From JBBDWK01 sp040902885 (GTDB lineage Bacteria > Acidobacteriota > Terriglobia > Bryobacterales > Bryobacteraceae), in assembly GCA_040902885.1 (NCBI GenBank), contig JBBDWK010000006.1, forward strand, positions 1 through 50,587: a DNA stretch of 50,587 nt. The letters run 5' to 3'. The number at the start of each line of letters is the position of its first letter. Positions within the stretch are counted from its first letter, which is position 1. The position numbers were made by a program, and so were the translations under genes. A model generated the notes under the pieces. It did not search any database. It was not told the DNA's origin and saw only the letters and a program-made list of their open reading frames with translations. Of the stretch, positions 24,938 through 32,956 are shown in pieces.

Positions 24938-26155
24938 ATGGCCGAGTGGATCCTGAAGTACGCCGACGGCAGGGGAGAGATTCATCAACAGGTGGCGCAA
25001 GCCGCATCGGAACACGAACTCCGGGACCGCTACACCCAGCAAGGCTTTCTGGTCTATTGGGTCAAGCCTCGCCGCGCGCTTTCGGGTTTGTCCAAAGTCG
25101 CGCTGCCTGCGGGCCGGGCTCGGAAGCTGAACCTCGAAAAGTTTCTGATCTTCAACCAGCAGTTCGTTACGCTCATTCGCGCTGGTCTGCCCATTCTGAA
25201 GGCGCTCGATCTTCTCGCCGACCGCCTCACCGATGCCAGATTGAGCCGGCCCATCCAGGCAGTGCGCGCGGAGGTAAAGAACGGCACCCTGCTCTCGGAG
25301 GCGTTTCGCATGCAGGGCATTTTCCCCAAGATCTACGTTACCTCCGTGATGGCCGGCGAGAAGAGCGGCAGCCTGGTGGAAGTACTCGACCGCTACATCA
25401 CTTACCAGAAACTCTCCCTGTCGGTGAAGAAGAAGGTCCTGGTTTCGCTGCTCTACCCATCCGTGCTGATTGTGCTGGTCGTACTTTTGATCGGGTTCCT
25501 GGTGACCTACGTGGTGCCGAACTTCGCGCAGTTGTACAGCAGCATGTCCGCCCAGTTGCCCCAGATCACGCTGATTCTGATTGCCGTGGGCACCACCGCG
25601 CGCAACTACATACTGGCTTTCATCGGCGGCATGATCGGCGCCGGAGTTCTCTTCCGGATATGGGCGCGCCGCGATTCGGCCAAAGCCAAAATCGACAAGG
25701 TTAAGCTGCGGACCCCTATTCTGGGCGAGATCTGGATCAAGTATCAGGTGGCCCAGTTTTCCCGCGTGCTGAGTACGCTGCTTGCCGGAGGCATTCCGCT
25801 GATGCAGGGCCTGGACACGGCCTCCGATTCGCTCGGCACCATGCTGCTCCGCAACACGCTCGACCGCGCCGCCAAGATGGTGAAGGAGGGCCAGTCGCTC
25901 TCCGCGGCGCTCACCGCCACCGGCATTTTCCCCAGTCTGGCGATTGACATGATCGAGGTGGGCGAATCCACCGGAGCGCTTCCCGCCATGCTCACCAGCG
26001 TGGCCGAATTTTACGAGGACGACGTGAACACGCAGATGACCGCCGCGCTCTCGCTCATCGAGCCGGCCATCATGATTTTCATGGGCATTTTCGTGGCGTT
26101 TGTGTTGGTGGCGCTGTATCTGCCGATATTCTCTCTGGCGGACACCATTCGATGA
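24938..26155 (+). CDS. pilC: type IV pilus / type II secretion inner-membrane platform protein (GspF/PilC family)
   Basis: 405 residues, the usual size. It has two T2SSF domains: one from FNQQFVTLIRAGLPILKALDLLADRL (about 70-190) and one from FSRVLSTLLAGGIPLMQGLDTASDSL (about 270-390). Three membrane segments are seen: KKKVLVSLLYPSVLIVLVVLLIG, the IGGMIGAGVLF region, and the C-terminal IMIFMGIFVAFVLVALYLPIF. It anchors the assembly ATPase and prepilins. It is followed by pilB after a 150-bp repeat region with a 12-G run. Confidence 0.92.
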   Translation: MAEWILKYADGRGEIHQQVAQAASEHELRDRYTQQGFLVYWVKPRRALSGLSKVALPAGRARKLNLEKFLIFNQQFVTLIRAGLPILKALDLLADRLTDARLSRPIQAVRAEVKNGTLLSEAFRMQGIFPKIYVTSVMAGEKSGSLVEVLDRYITYQKLSLSVKKKVLVSLLYPSVLIVLVVLLIGFLVTYVVPNFAQLYSSMSAQLPQITLILIAVGTTARNYILAFIGGMIGAGVLFRIWARRDSAKAKIDKVKLRTPILGEIWIKYQVAQFSRVLSTLLAGGIPLMQGLDTASDSLGTMLLRNTLDRAAKMVKEGQSLSAALTATGIFPSLAIDMIEVGESTGALPAMLTSVAEFYEDDVNTQMTAALSLIEPAIMIFMGIFVAFVLVALYLPIFSLADTIR

Positions 26156-26178
26156 GGAGGCGCCGACTGTATATAGTT

Positions 26179-26190
26179 GGGGGGGGGGGG
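26179..26190. repeat. homopolymer of 12 G between pilC and pilB
   Basis: An uninterrupted run of 12 G lies 23 bp after the pilC stop and 116 bp before the pilB start. Such runs are prone to slippage. Being intergenic, it could change transcript stability or read-through, but not the frame of either gene. Confidence 0.9.
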
Positions 26191-26202
26191 CTGCCGCGGG
26201 CC

Positions 26203-26279
26203 CGGGACTTCAGTCCCGTTCTCCCCGCGCCGGAAGGTATCCGGCACCGGTTGAAACCGGTGCGCAGGCTAAAGCCCGC
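26203..26279. repeat. cluster of four small hairpins (REP-like)
   Basis: Four palindromes in a row: CGGGACT-tc-AGTCCCG (26203-26218), CCGGA-N5-TCCGG (26230-26244), CACCGGTT-ga-AACCGGTG (26245-26262), and GGCT-aa-AGCC with a longer imperfect stem (26264-26279). None has a T-run, so they are not classic terminators. Their form is that of dispersed extragenic repeats. As mRNA they may tune expression between pilC and pilB. Confidence 0.75.
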
Positions 26280-26306
26280 CCCACCTGCTGCTGCCACAGG
26301 AGGACT

Positions 26307-27929
26307 ATGGCCACGGAACGACTGAAGCTGCTGGACCCCGCCGAAGAAGCCGCGCAGGCGCAAGCCATCGCCAGCCGCTACCGTTGCGAGTACGTGGACC
26401 TGCGCGAATCCTTCATCGACCACGAGCTGTTCCGGCACATCCCGGTGGACCTGATGTTCCGGTACAACTTCGTTCCGCTGCGCTCGGAGAACGGGACGCT
26501 GGAGATTGCGCTCTCCGACCCGCGCAACCTGAGCCTCATCGACGAGCTGGCGCTGCTGCTCAGCAAGAAGCTGCGCGTCAAGGTAGCCACGCTTTCGCAG
26601 ATCGCCGAGCTGCTGAAGAAGACCGAGCAGTCGCAGCGCGTGCTCGAGGAGGTGACCGAAGGCTTCACGCTGGACGTGGTGGGCGACGAGGAGAACCAGG
26701 ACGAGACGCTCTCCATCGACCGGCTGGCATCCGCCGACAGCGACATCGCCCCGGTCATCAAGCTGGTTGATACCACCATCTTCAACGCGCTGGAGCGGCG
26801 CGCGAGCGACATTCACATCGAGTCGCGCGACCAGGAAGTGGCCATCAAGTACCGTATTGACGGCGTGCTGCACTACGCCATGCCGCCCATCTCCAAGGAA
26901 TGGCACTCCACCATCATTTCGCGCATCAAGGTGATGAGCGAGCTGGATATCGCGGAGCGCCGCGTCCCCCAGGACGGCCGCTTCCGCGTGCGCTACAAGG
27001 GCCGGCTGATCGATTTCCGCGTCTCCATCATGCCGACCATTCACGGCGAGGATGCCGTGCTCCGCGTGCTGGACAAAGAGTCCATGAGCGAGAAGTTCGC
27101 CAAACTCTCGCTCGAAGTGGTGGGCTTTTCGGATAGCGACCTGGTGAAGTTCCGCCGCTACATCAGCGAGCCATACGGCATGGTGCTGGTCACGGGACCC
27201 ACGGGGTCGGGAAAGACGACCACGCTGTACGCCGCGCTGAGCGAGATCAAGAACGACGAAGACAAGATCATCACCATCGAAGATCCGGTCGAGTATCAGG
27301 TGAGGGGCATCACCCAGATCCCGGTGAACGAGAAGAAGGGACTGACCTTCGCGCGCGGCCTGCGCTCGATTCTCCGTCACGACCCGGACAAGATCATGGT
27401 GGGCGAGATCCGCGATCAGGAGACAGCTCAGATCGCCATCAACTCGGCGCTTACCGGTCACCTGGTGTTCACGACCGTACACGCCAACAACGTGCTGGAT
27501 GTGTTGGGGCGCTTCCTCAACATGGGCGTAGAGCCATACAACTTCGTCTCCGCGCTGAACTGCATCCTGGCCCAGCGGCTGGTCCGTATCATCTGCGAAT
27601 TCTGCAAGAAGCCCGTTACCTACCCGGAGTCGATTCTGGTGGAGGCGGGCTTCGTGCCCTCCGAGTGGCGCGACGTAACGTTTTACGAGGGCTCGGGCTG
27701 CTTCGAATGCGGCGGCACGGGTTTCCGCGGCCGCACGGCCATTCACGAGCTGCTGGACCTGACGGATCGCATTCGCGAGATGATTCTGGACAAGCGTTCG
27801 ACGTCCGAGATCAAGCGCCTGGCGCGCGAAGAGGGCATGACGTTTCTGCGGGAATCGGCCGTGGAAAAAGTAAAGCTCGGCATCACCACTCTCAAGGAAA
27901 TCAACAAGGTCACGTTTATCGAAGGCTGA
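26307..27929 (+). CDS. pilB: type IV pilus assembly / type II secretion ATPase (PilB/GspE family)
   Basis: 540 residues from ATG 26307 with AGGAGG upstream. The frame is open further upstream, but that part crosses the repeat region. N-terminal domain about 1-110. The ATPase core has Walker A GPTGSGKTT at about residue 297, an Asp box, Walker B (KIMVGEIRDQETA), His box (TGHLVFTTVHANN) and a C4 zinc site formed by CEFC and CFECGGTGFRGR. It is a hexameric cytoplasmic motor that extends pili or drives secretion. No retraction ATPase pilT is in the window. Confidence 0.93.
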   Translation: MATERLKLLDPAEEAAQAQAIASRYRCEYVDLRESFIDHELFRHIPVDLMFRYNFVPLRSENGTLEIALSDPRNLSLIDELALLLSKKLRVKVATLSQIAELLKKTEQSQRVLEEVTEGFTLDVVGDEENQDETLSIDRLASADSDIAPVIKLVDTTIFNALERRASDIHIESRDQEVAIKYRIDGVLHYAMPPISKEWHSTIISRIKVMSELDIAERRVPQDGRFRVRYKGRLIDFRVSIMPTIHGEDAVLRVLDKESMSEKFAKLSLEVVGFSDSDLVKFRRYISEPYGMVLVTGPTGSGKTTTLYAALSEIKNDEDKIITIEDPVEYQVRGITQIPVNEKKGLTFARGLRSILRHDPDKIMVGEIRDQETAQIAINSALTGHLVFTTVHANNVLDVLGRFLNMGVEPYNFVSALNCILAQRLVRIICEFCKKPVTYPESILVEAGFVPSEWRDVTFYEGSGCFECGGTGFRGRTAIHELLDLTDRIREMILDKRSTSEIKRLAREEGMTFLRESAVEKVKLGITTLKEINKVTFIEG

Positions 27930-27937
27930 TCGCGCTT

Positions 27938-28831
27938 ATGAACCTGTCCCGATTCTGGAAAGATCCGCCGCCGGCCCTGGCCTTTGAAATCTCCGAGGCG
28001 GGCATCGCCTGGGCGCGGTTTCCGGCCAAGACGCCGGGAACGCCCGAGATGAACTTTCGCGCCCTGGCGCCGGGCGTTCTTTCCGTCTCCCCGGTGCGGG
28101 ACAACGTTCTGATGCCGGATGAGCTGGCTTCGAGCGTCCGAACCATTCCGCCGCCCAACGGCCGCCGGCGCGAGGCCGCGCTGATCCTGCCGGACTATTG
28201 CGCGCGGATCGCCGTGCTGGACTTCGACGGGTTCCCGGCGGACACGAATGAGCAGCGCTCCCTGGTGCGGTTCCGGATGAAGAAGAGCGTGCCGTTCGAC
28301 GTGGAGTCGGCCGCCATCGGCTACTTTCCACAGCCGGCGCAGGACAAGAAGAAAATCGATGTGGTCGTGACCATTGCGCCTCTTGAGACGGTTGCCCGTT
28401 ATGAAGCTCCATTTCGAGCGGCGGGCATGATTCCCGGCCTGGTCACCGTATCGGCGCTGGCGGCGGTCGAGCTGCTGGACCCCGCCGGAGTGAAGATACT
28501 GGCCAAGCTCGCCGGAAACGTGCTCACCATTCTGGTTCTGGAGCGCGGGGCGCTGAAGCTGGTGCGTTCGCTGGAGCTGGGCGAGTTTCCCACCCTGGCG
28601 GATATAGCTTCCGATGTTTACCCGACCTTTGCCTATGTAGAGGACAATCTGGGGGCGAAGGCCGGCACGCTGGTGCTCTGCGGCTTCGGCACGCTCGAAG
28701 AGGAAGCCGTTCGCAAGTTCGCGCGGGAGTTGGAGGTTGTTGTCGAGCCGCTACGGTCACCCTGGGGTCCTCCCGGACCGGACAATGCCGGCCTTCTCGG
28801 CTATCTCAGCTCGCTGGAGATGGCGGCATGA
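27938..28831 (+). CDS. PilM-like type IV pilus assembly protein
   Basis: 297 residues from ATG 27938, 8 bp after pilB. The actin-like fold is weakly conserved, but strands such as ALAFEISEAGIAWARF, AALILPDYCARIAVLDFDGFP, FRMKKSVPFDVESAAIGYFP and LTILVLERGALKLVRSLELGEF fit PilM. Position before PilN and PilO supports the call. PilM is a cytoplasmic ring protein that binds PilN. The stop overlaps the next start by 4 bp (ATGA). Confidence 0.75.
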   Translation: MNLSRFWKDPPPALAFEISEAGIAWARFPAKTPGTPEMNFRALAPGVLSVSPVRDNVLMPDELASSVRTIPPPNGRRREAALILPDYCARIAVLDFDGFPADTNEQRSLVRFRMKKSVPFDVESAAIGYFPQPAQDKKKIDVVVTIAPLETVARYEAPFRAAGMIPGLVTVSALAAVELLDPAGVKILAKLAGNVLTILVLERGALKLVRSLELGEFPTLADIASDVYPTFAYVEDNLGAKAGTLVLCGFGTLEEEAVRKFARELEVVVEPLRSPWGPPGPDNAGLLGYLSSLEMAA

Positions 28832-29394
28832 GAATCGCGATCAATCTGGCCAGCCAGCCCTTTCGCCGCGATCGGCCTGTCCTGTTTGCATCGGCAGTGG
28901 TGGGCGTGCTGCTGGTGGCTTTGCTGGCCGTCCTCATTTCCATCGCAGGGGTGGAGCGCAGCCGCTTGGCCGATACATGGGATGCCATCGCCGGCCTCGA
29001 ACGCGACCTCAGCGTGCTGGCCGCGCAACAAGCGGCCGTGGAGAAGGTGATTCGGGAACCTGCCAATGCCGAGGTGCTGGAGCGCAGCCAGTTTCTGAAC
29101 CTCCTGCTCTTCCGCAAAGGCATCAGTTGGACCAAAATCTTCGCGGACCTCGAGAAGATCATGCCATACAACGTGCGCGTGATCTCCATCCGGCCGCAGG
29201 TGAACCAGCAAAACCAGGTGTACCTGGAAATGTTTGTGGGGGCGGAGTCGAACGAGCCTATCGTCGAGCTGCTCATCCGTCTGGAGAACTCCGAGCTGTT
29301 TGGAGCGCCGACGGTTCAGAACAGCCAATCGCCGTCGCAAGCCGAGCCTCTCTACCGTACCCGCCTGAGCGTGAACTATGCCCAGAAGCTCTGA
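28828..29394 (+). CDS. PilN-like pilus assembly protein
   Basis: 188 residues. The short cytoplasmic tip MRIAINLASQPFRRDRP contains the INLASQPF motif that binds PilM. One membrane segment follows (VLFASAVVGVLLVALLAVLISIAGV), then a coiled coil and a periplasmic ferredoxin-like part (SWTKIFADLEKIMPYNVRVISIRP). It overlaps the PilM gene by 4 bp and the PilO gene by 17 bp. Confidence 0.85.
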   Translation: MRIAINLASQPFRRDRPVLFASAVVGVLLVALLAVLISIAGVERSRLADTWDAIAGLERDLSVLAAQQAAVEKVIREPANAEVLERSQFLNLLLFRKGISWTKIFADLEKIMPYNVRVISIRPQVNQQNQVYLEMFVGAESNEPIVELLIRLENSELFGAPTVQNSQSPSQAEPLYRTRLSVNYAQKL

Positions 29395-30031
29395 AGCCGC
29401 CGTCCCCGCGCCAAACCGGCGCGATGCGATCCTGAAGCGCGTTCCGGAGCGGCTGCGCCTGCCGGAGATTGAAATCCGCGACCCGCGCATCGCAGTTCGG
29501 GTTGTGCTGGGTGTGCTGCTGGCGGCCAACCTGGCCGCCGCGGTGATGGCCCTCCGGCCCTGGGGCGGCTCCGCCGAGGATCTTTCACGCCAACTGGACG
29601 CGCTGCGTACGCGCTATGCCCAGCAGCAGGCGGCGCTGGCCCACACCAAGGCACTGGCGGCGAAGGTGGAAAAGGCCCGCGCCGAGGGTGACAACTTCCT
29701 CGGTCAATACATGCTCGCCCGGCGCACCGCGTTTTCGACCATCGTGTCGGAGCTGGATTCGGCCGCGCGGGACACGGGAATTCGCCCCAAGGATCGCAAC
29801 TACGTGGTGGAGCCTATCGAGGGCAGCGATTCGCTCGGCATGATGTTGATCTCCGGAAACTACGAGGCGGACTATGGGAAGCTGACTCAGTTCGTGAACC
29901 TGCTGGACCGCTCGCCGCGCTTCCTGGTGATCGATAGCATGCAGGCCTCGCCGCAGCAGAGCGGCAATGTGCTCAACGTCAATCTGAGGCTGCTCGTCTT
30001 TGTAAAAGAAGAGCCGGGAGGGCAGCAGTGA
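29378..30031 (+). CDS. PilO-like pilus assembly protein
   Basis: 217 residues. One membrane segment (VVLGVLLAANLAAAVMAL) is preceded by about 40 cytoplasmic residues and followed by a coiled coil (LSRQLDALRTRYAQQQAALAHT...) and a periplasmic domain (ISGNYEADYGKLTQFVNLLDRSPRFLVI), as in PilO. It would pair with PilN in the inner-membrane alignment complex. The overlapping start with pilN supports equal production. Confidence 0.8.
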   Translation: MPRSSEAAVPAPNRRDAILKRVPERLRLPEIEIRDPRIAVRVVLGVLLAANLAAAVMALRPWGGSAEDLSRQLDALRTRYAQQQAALAHTKALAAKVEKARAEGDNFLGQYMLARRTAFSTIVSELDSAARDTGIRPKDRNYVVEPIEGSDSLGMMLISGNYEADYGKLTQFVNLLDRSPRFLVIDSMQASPQQSGNVLNVNLRLLVFVKEEPGGQQ

Positions 30032-30732
30032 AGCTCGGCACGAACGAACCGAAGAAAGTGGCGGCTCTGGCCGTGCTCGGCATATTAGCGGCCTACCTGT
30101 TTTACACGAATGTTCTCTCCTCGCCCGATCCGGGTCCTTCCGGGCAGGCGTCGTCAGTCGCCGTTTCCACCCGGCCGCCGGTATCTCAGCGGGCTCCTGC
30201 CGGGGTGCGGCCTGTCCGGACTAACAGGCGCTCGGGCGTACAGGAGTTCCGGCCCTCGCTCACGCCCCGCAGGGGGGAGGAGCGGCCCGATCTCACGCAG
30301 ATCGATCCGACCTTGCGGCTGGATCTTCTAGCTGCGGCGCAGTCCGTGAATCGCGAAGGCGGCGGGCGCAACCTGTTTCAATTCTCGACACCTCCCGCGC
30401 CCCCCGCGCCGAAGGAGCCCGAGCCCAAAATCATTCCGAAAACTCCGGAACAGATCGCGGCTGAAAAGGCGAGCCTGGCCAAGGCCGCCGAGCCAGCTAA
30501 GCCTCCGCCTCCTCCCATCGGGTTGAAGTTCTACGGCTACTCCAGCCCGCGTCTGAGCGGCAAGCGGCGGGCGTTTTTTCTGGATGGGGACGAAATTCAT
30601 GTGGCCGAGGAAGGGCAGACGGTCAAGAAGCGCTACAAGCTGATCCGCATCGGCGTAAACTCGGTGGTGATGGAAGATGTGGAGTCCAAGCACCAGCAGA
30701 CGCTGCCCCTCCAGGAGGAAACGACGGGATGA
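30028..30732 (+). CDS. PilP-position protein, membrane-anchored and proline-rich
   Basis: 234 residues. One N-terminal membrane segment (VAALAVLGILAAYLFYTNVL), a Pro/Arg/Ser-rich linker, and a C-terminal beta part (LKFYGYSSPRLSGKRRAFFLDGDEIHVAEEGQTVKKRYKLIRIGVNSVVME). That part resembles the PilP/GspC homology region that contacts the secretin. It lacks the lipobox of classical PilP, so GspC-like is an alternative. It overlaps both neighbours by 4 bp. No secretin gene (pilQ/gspD) follows in the window. Confidence 0.7.
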   Translation: MKLGTNEPKKVAALAVLGILAAYLFYTNVLSSPDPGPSGQASSVAVSTRPPVSQRAPAGVRPVRTNRRSGVQEFRPSLTPRRGEERPDLTQIDPTLRLDLLAAAQSVNREGGGRNLFQFSTPPAPPAPKEPEPKIIPKTPEQIAAEKASLAKAAEPAKPPPPPIGLKFYGYSSPRLSGKRRAFFLDGDEIHVAEEGQTVKKRYKLIRIGVNSVVMEDVESKHQQTLPLQEETTG

Positions 30733-32228
30733 AGCCTGCGCGGCACAATTCCGAATCCGGCTTCGCCATGCTATTCGTGTTCGTGATGGCTGCAGCCATC
30801 GCGATCACGCTCTACAGGGAAGTGCCTCGTGTGGTCTTCGAGTCGCAGCGCGCCAAGGAGCAGACGCTCATCGATCGCGGCGAGCAGTACCGGCGGGCGA
30901 TCCAGATATTCGTGCGCAAGTTCCAGCGCTTCCCGTCGCGCCTGGAAGAGCTGGAAAACATGAACGGCATCCGCTTCCTGCGGCAGCGCTATAAGGACCC
31001 CATGACGGACAAGGACGAATGGCGTCTGGTCCACGTCGGTCCTGGGGGCGTGTTCATGGACTCGCTGCTGCACAAGCCTCCCGAGCAGAAGGAAGAGAAA
31101 AGTGTCAATACCTTCACCGGCGAGGGAGCCGCGTTCGGTAGCGCGCCGGTCCCGGATCCGAATGCCTCCGGGGAACCGGGCGGCCTGCCGCGGAGAAGAG
31201 CGAGCGATATGCCGCGCGGCGAGGATGCTCCGGAAGGAGAGCAGCCGCCCGAGGAGGACGCAAACAATCCGGTTGTTGCGGGCGCTATTGACGCCCCGCC
31301 GCCGGGTGCCCAACCCTATCCTCCGCCTCCGGGCGTGCCTGGTGTCCCGGGCGTGCCTGCCGGGCAGCAGGCCCCAGGCACACAGCCCGGTCCTCGGCCG
31401 GGAACGCCGGGCCAGTTCCCTCCCGGAGTGTTCCCGTTCGGATTGCCGGGGCCCGCGCCCGCTCCCGGCATGCCAACCGGCGGCGCTGGCCCTTATCCAG
31501 TCCAGCCGCAACAACAGCCGCAGCCAGGCGTTCCCGGAGTTGCCGGAGCGGGGCCTGGGCCAGCCACGCAAAACGAAGCTACGCGCATCATCTCCAATCT
31601 GCTTACGCGTCCGCGTCCGGGCGGCCTCCCGGGAGCGGTAGGGGGTCAGCAGCAAACCCCGATCATCGGCGGAGGGATTGCCGGAGTTGCCAGCACGCTC
31701 GAGCGGCGGTCTATCAAGGTCTACAACGAGCGCGAGCAGTACAACGAGTGGGAATTTCTCTTTGACCTCTCGAAGGAGACTGGAGGCGGCCGGACGGTAG
31801 CCGCGGGGCCGGTTCCAGGAACGCCGGCGGGCGCTTCCGGGGGCGGCGTGGGGATTCAGGGCCCTCCCAGCGGGATGGGTGCTCCGCAGCAACCGCCACA
31901 GCAACCGCCATTCGGCGTCGGCGGCGGTAACGTGGGGCGGCCCGCGGGCGGTGGAGCGGCAGCTTCCGGCTTCGGCTTTCCGGGAATCGGCGCACCCCCG
32001 TCCCAGCGTCCCCGGCAGGCCACGCCGGGCGCCAACCAGCCCGGTCAAATTTCAGGATCGCCCCCGCCGCCTGCCCCAACTCCGGCGGGCGGTGGATTCG
32101 CAACGGGCTTTGGCTCATTCATCGGATCTTCGCCCGCTCCCACGCAGCCGGCTCCACAGCAGCAGCCGCCCCAGCAACGGCAACCGAGGCAGCCGCGTTC
32201 GGGCGGGCCTTTAGGCCGGTCCAAGTAA
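30729..32228 (+). CDS. prepilin-like protein with a long Pro/Gly/Gln-rich tail
   Basis: 499 residues. The N-terminus resembles a type IV prepilin: a short basic leader, then GFAMLFVFVMAAAIAITLY and an amphipathic helix (AKEQTLIDRGEQYRRAIQIFVRKFQRFPSRLEELEN) as in GspG-like pseudopilins. The canonical Glu at +5 is not present in the expected position. From about residue 125 onward the protein is low-complexity, rich in Pro, Gly, Gln and Ala, with a short structured island near IKVYNEREQYNEWEFLFDL. It is the last gene of the pilus operon. It could be a minor pilin with a disordered surface tail. Confidence 0.6.
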   Translation: MKPARHNSESGFAMLFVFVMAAAIAITLYREVPRVVFESQRAKEQTLIDRGEQYRRAIQIFVRKFQRFPSRLEELENMNGIRFLRQRYKDPMTDKDEWRLVHVGPGGVFMDSLLHKPPEQKEEKSVNTFTGEGAAFGSAPVPDPNASGEPGGLPRRRASDMPRGEDAPEGEQPPEEDANNPVVAGAIDAPPPGAQPYPPPPGVPGVPGVPAGQQAPGTQPGPRPGTPGQFPPGVFPFGLPGPAPAPGMPTGGAGPYPVQPQQQPQPGVPGVAGAGPGPATQNEATRIISNLLTRPRPGGLPGAVGGQQQTPIIGGGIAGVASTLERRSIKVYNEREQYNEWEFLFDLSKETGGGRTVAAGPVPGTPAGASGGGVGIQGPPSGMGAPQQPPQQPPFGVGGGNVGRPAGGGAAASGFGFPGIGAPPSQRPRQATPGANQPGQISGSPPPPAPTPAGGGFATGFGSFIGSSPAPTQPAPQQQPPQQRQPRQPRSGGPLGRSK

Positions 32229-32284
32229 GCGAAAAACTCACGCTGGAATTTGATCTAATGGGAACTCTGAAAGGAGATCCTCAT

Positions 32285-32740
32285 TTGAAACAGCGACGAG
32301 TATTCTTGAAGTCCGCGGCGGGGCTGGGCGCAGCCGGTTCCATGGCCGCCATGGCCTCCGCCGCCTCCACCGCGCCGAACCGCGCCAACGCGAAGGGAGG
32401 CGTGCGGCTCGGAAACCTGTTCTTCAGCTCCGGCCTGACGGGCGTGCGGGCCGAAGCCCGCAAAGACCCGCTCGTTTTCGGCGGCGACATCAAAGAGCAG
32501 ACCCACAACATTCTGAAAGCCCACAAGGCGAATTTGGAAGCGCTGGGATCTTCGCTTGAAAACGTCGTGAAAGTGACCGTGTTCATGGCCGATGTGAAGA
32601 CCGAGAAGAACGCCATGAACGAGGTCTACGCGCAATACTTCTCCAAGAATGCGCCAGCCCGCTCGGCCGTAGGCGCGGATTTTCCGGATACGGCCACGCG
32701 CGTCGAGATCGAGCTGGTGGCCTGGATTCCGAATAGCTAA
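32285..32740 (+). CDS. RidA/YjgF-family protein with Tat signal
   Basis: About 151 residues from TTG 32285, chosen because AAAGGAGA ends nine bases before it and the product then opens with a twin-arginine signal (MKQRRVFLKSAAGLGAAG). The rest is the RidA fold: LFFSSGLTGVRAE, TNILKAHKANLEALGSSLENVVKVTVFMADV, and the terminal VEIELVAW. The Arg that binds imine substrates in RidA may be the one in PARSAVGADF. RidA deaminates reactive enamines in the cytoplasm. An exported member is uncommon elsewhere, so the role here is uncertain. Confidence 0.8.
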   Translation: MKQRRVFLKSAAGLGAAGSMAAMASAASTAPNRANAKGGVRLGNLFFSSGLTGVRAEARKDPLVFGGDIKEQTHNILKAHKANLEALGSSLENVVKVTVFMADVKTEKNAMNEVYAQYFSKNAPARSAVGADFPDTATRVEIELVAWIPNS

Positions 32741-32787
32741 TACTGCTGTGTCATAGCATCGCGGCGCTGGCACTCCTGCCTGCTGGA

Positions 32788-32803
32788 TCGACATTCGTGT
32801 CGA
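32788..32803. other. small hairpin TCGACA-ttcg-TGTCGA
   Basis: A six-base-pair perfect stem with a TTCG loop lies in the 216-bp gap between the RidA and kinase genes. It has no T-run after it. It could be part of a dispersed repeat. Nothing else recognisable was seen in this gap. Confidence 0.4.
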
Positions 32804-32956
32804 GCCCTGCCCAGGCCTTCCGAAGAGTCGGGACGCGGCAGGCACGAGCGACTGCGCCACGCATCGAGAATGGCCATCTGATGCTCGCGATGGACGGGCA
32901 AGTTCGCAAGCATATTTCTCCAATTTCCCGAATGGAGTAGAATCGTCTGAACCTTC

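Noticed and set aside
26079..27746. 555-codon minus-strand frame
   Set aside because: Mirror of pilB. The real gene has all ATPase motifs on the other strand.
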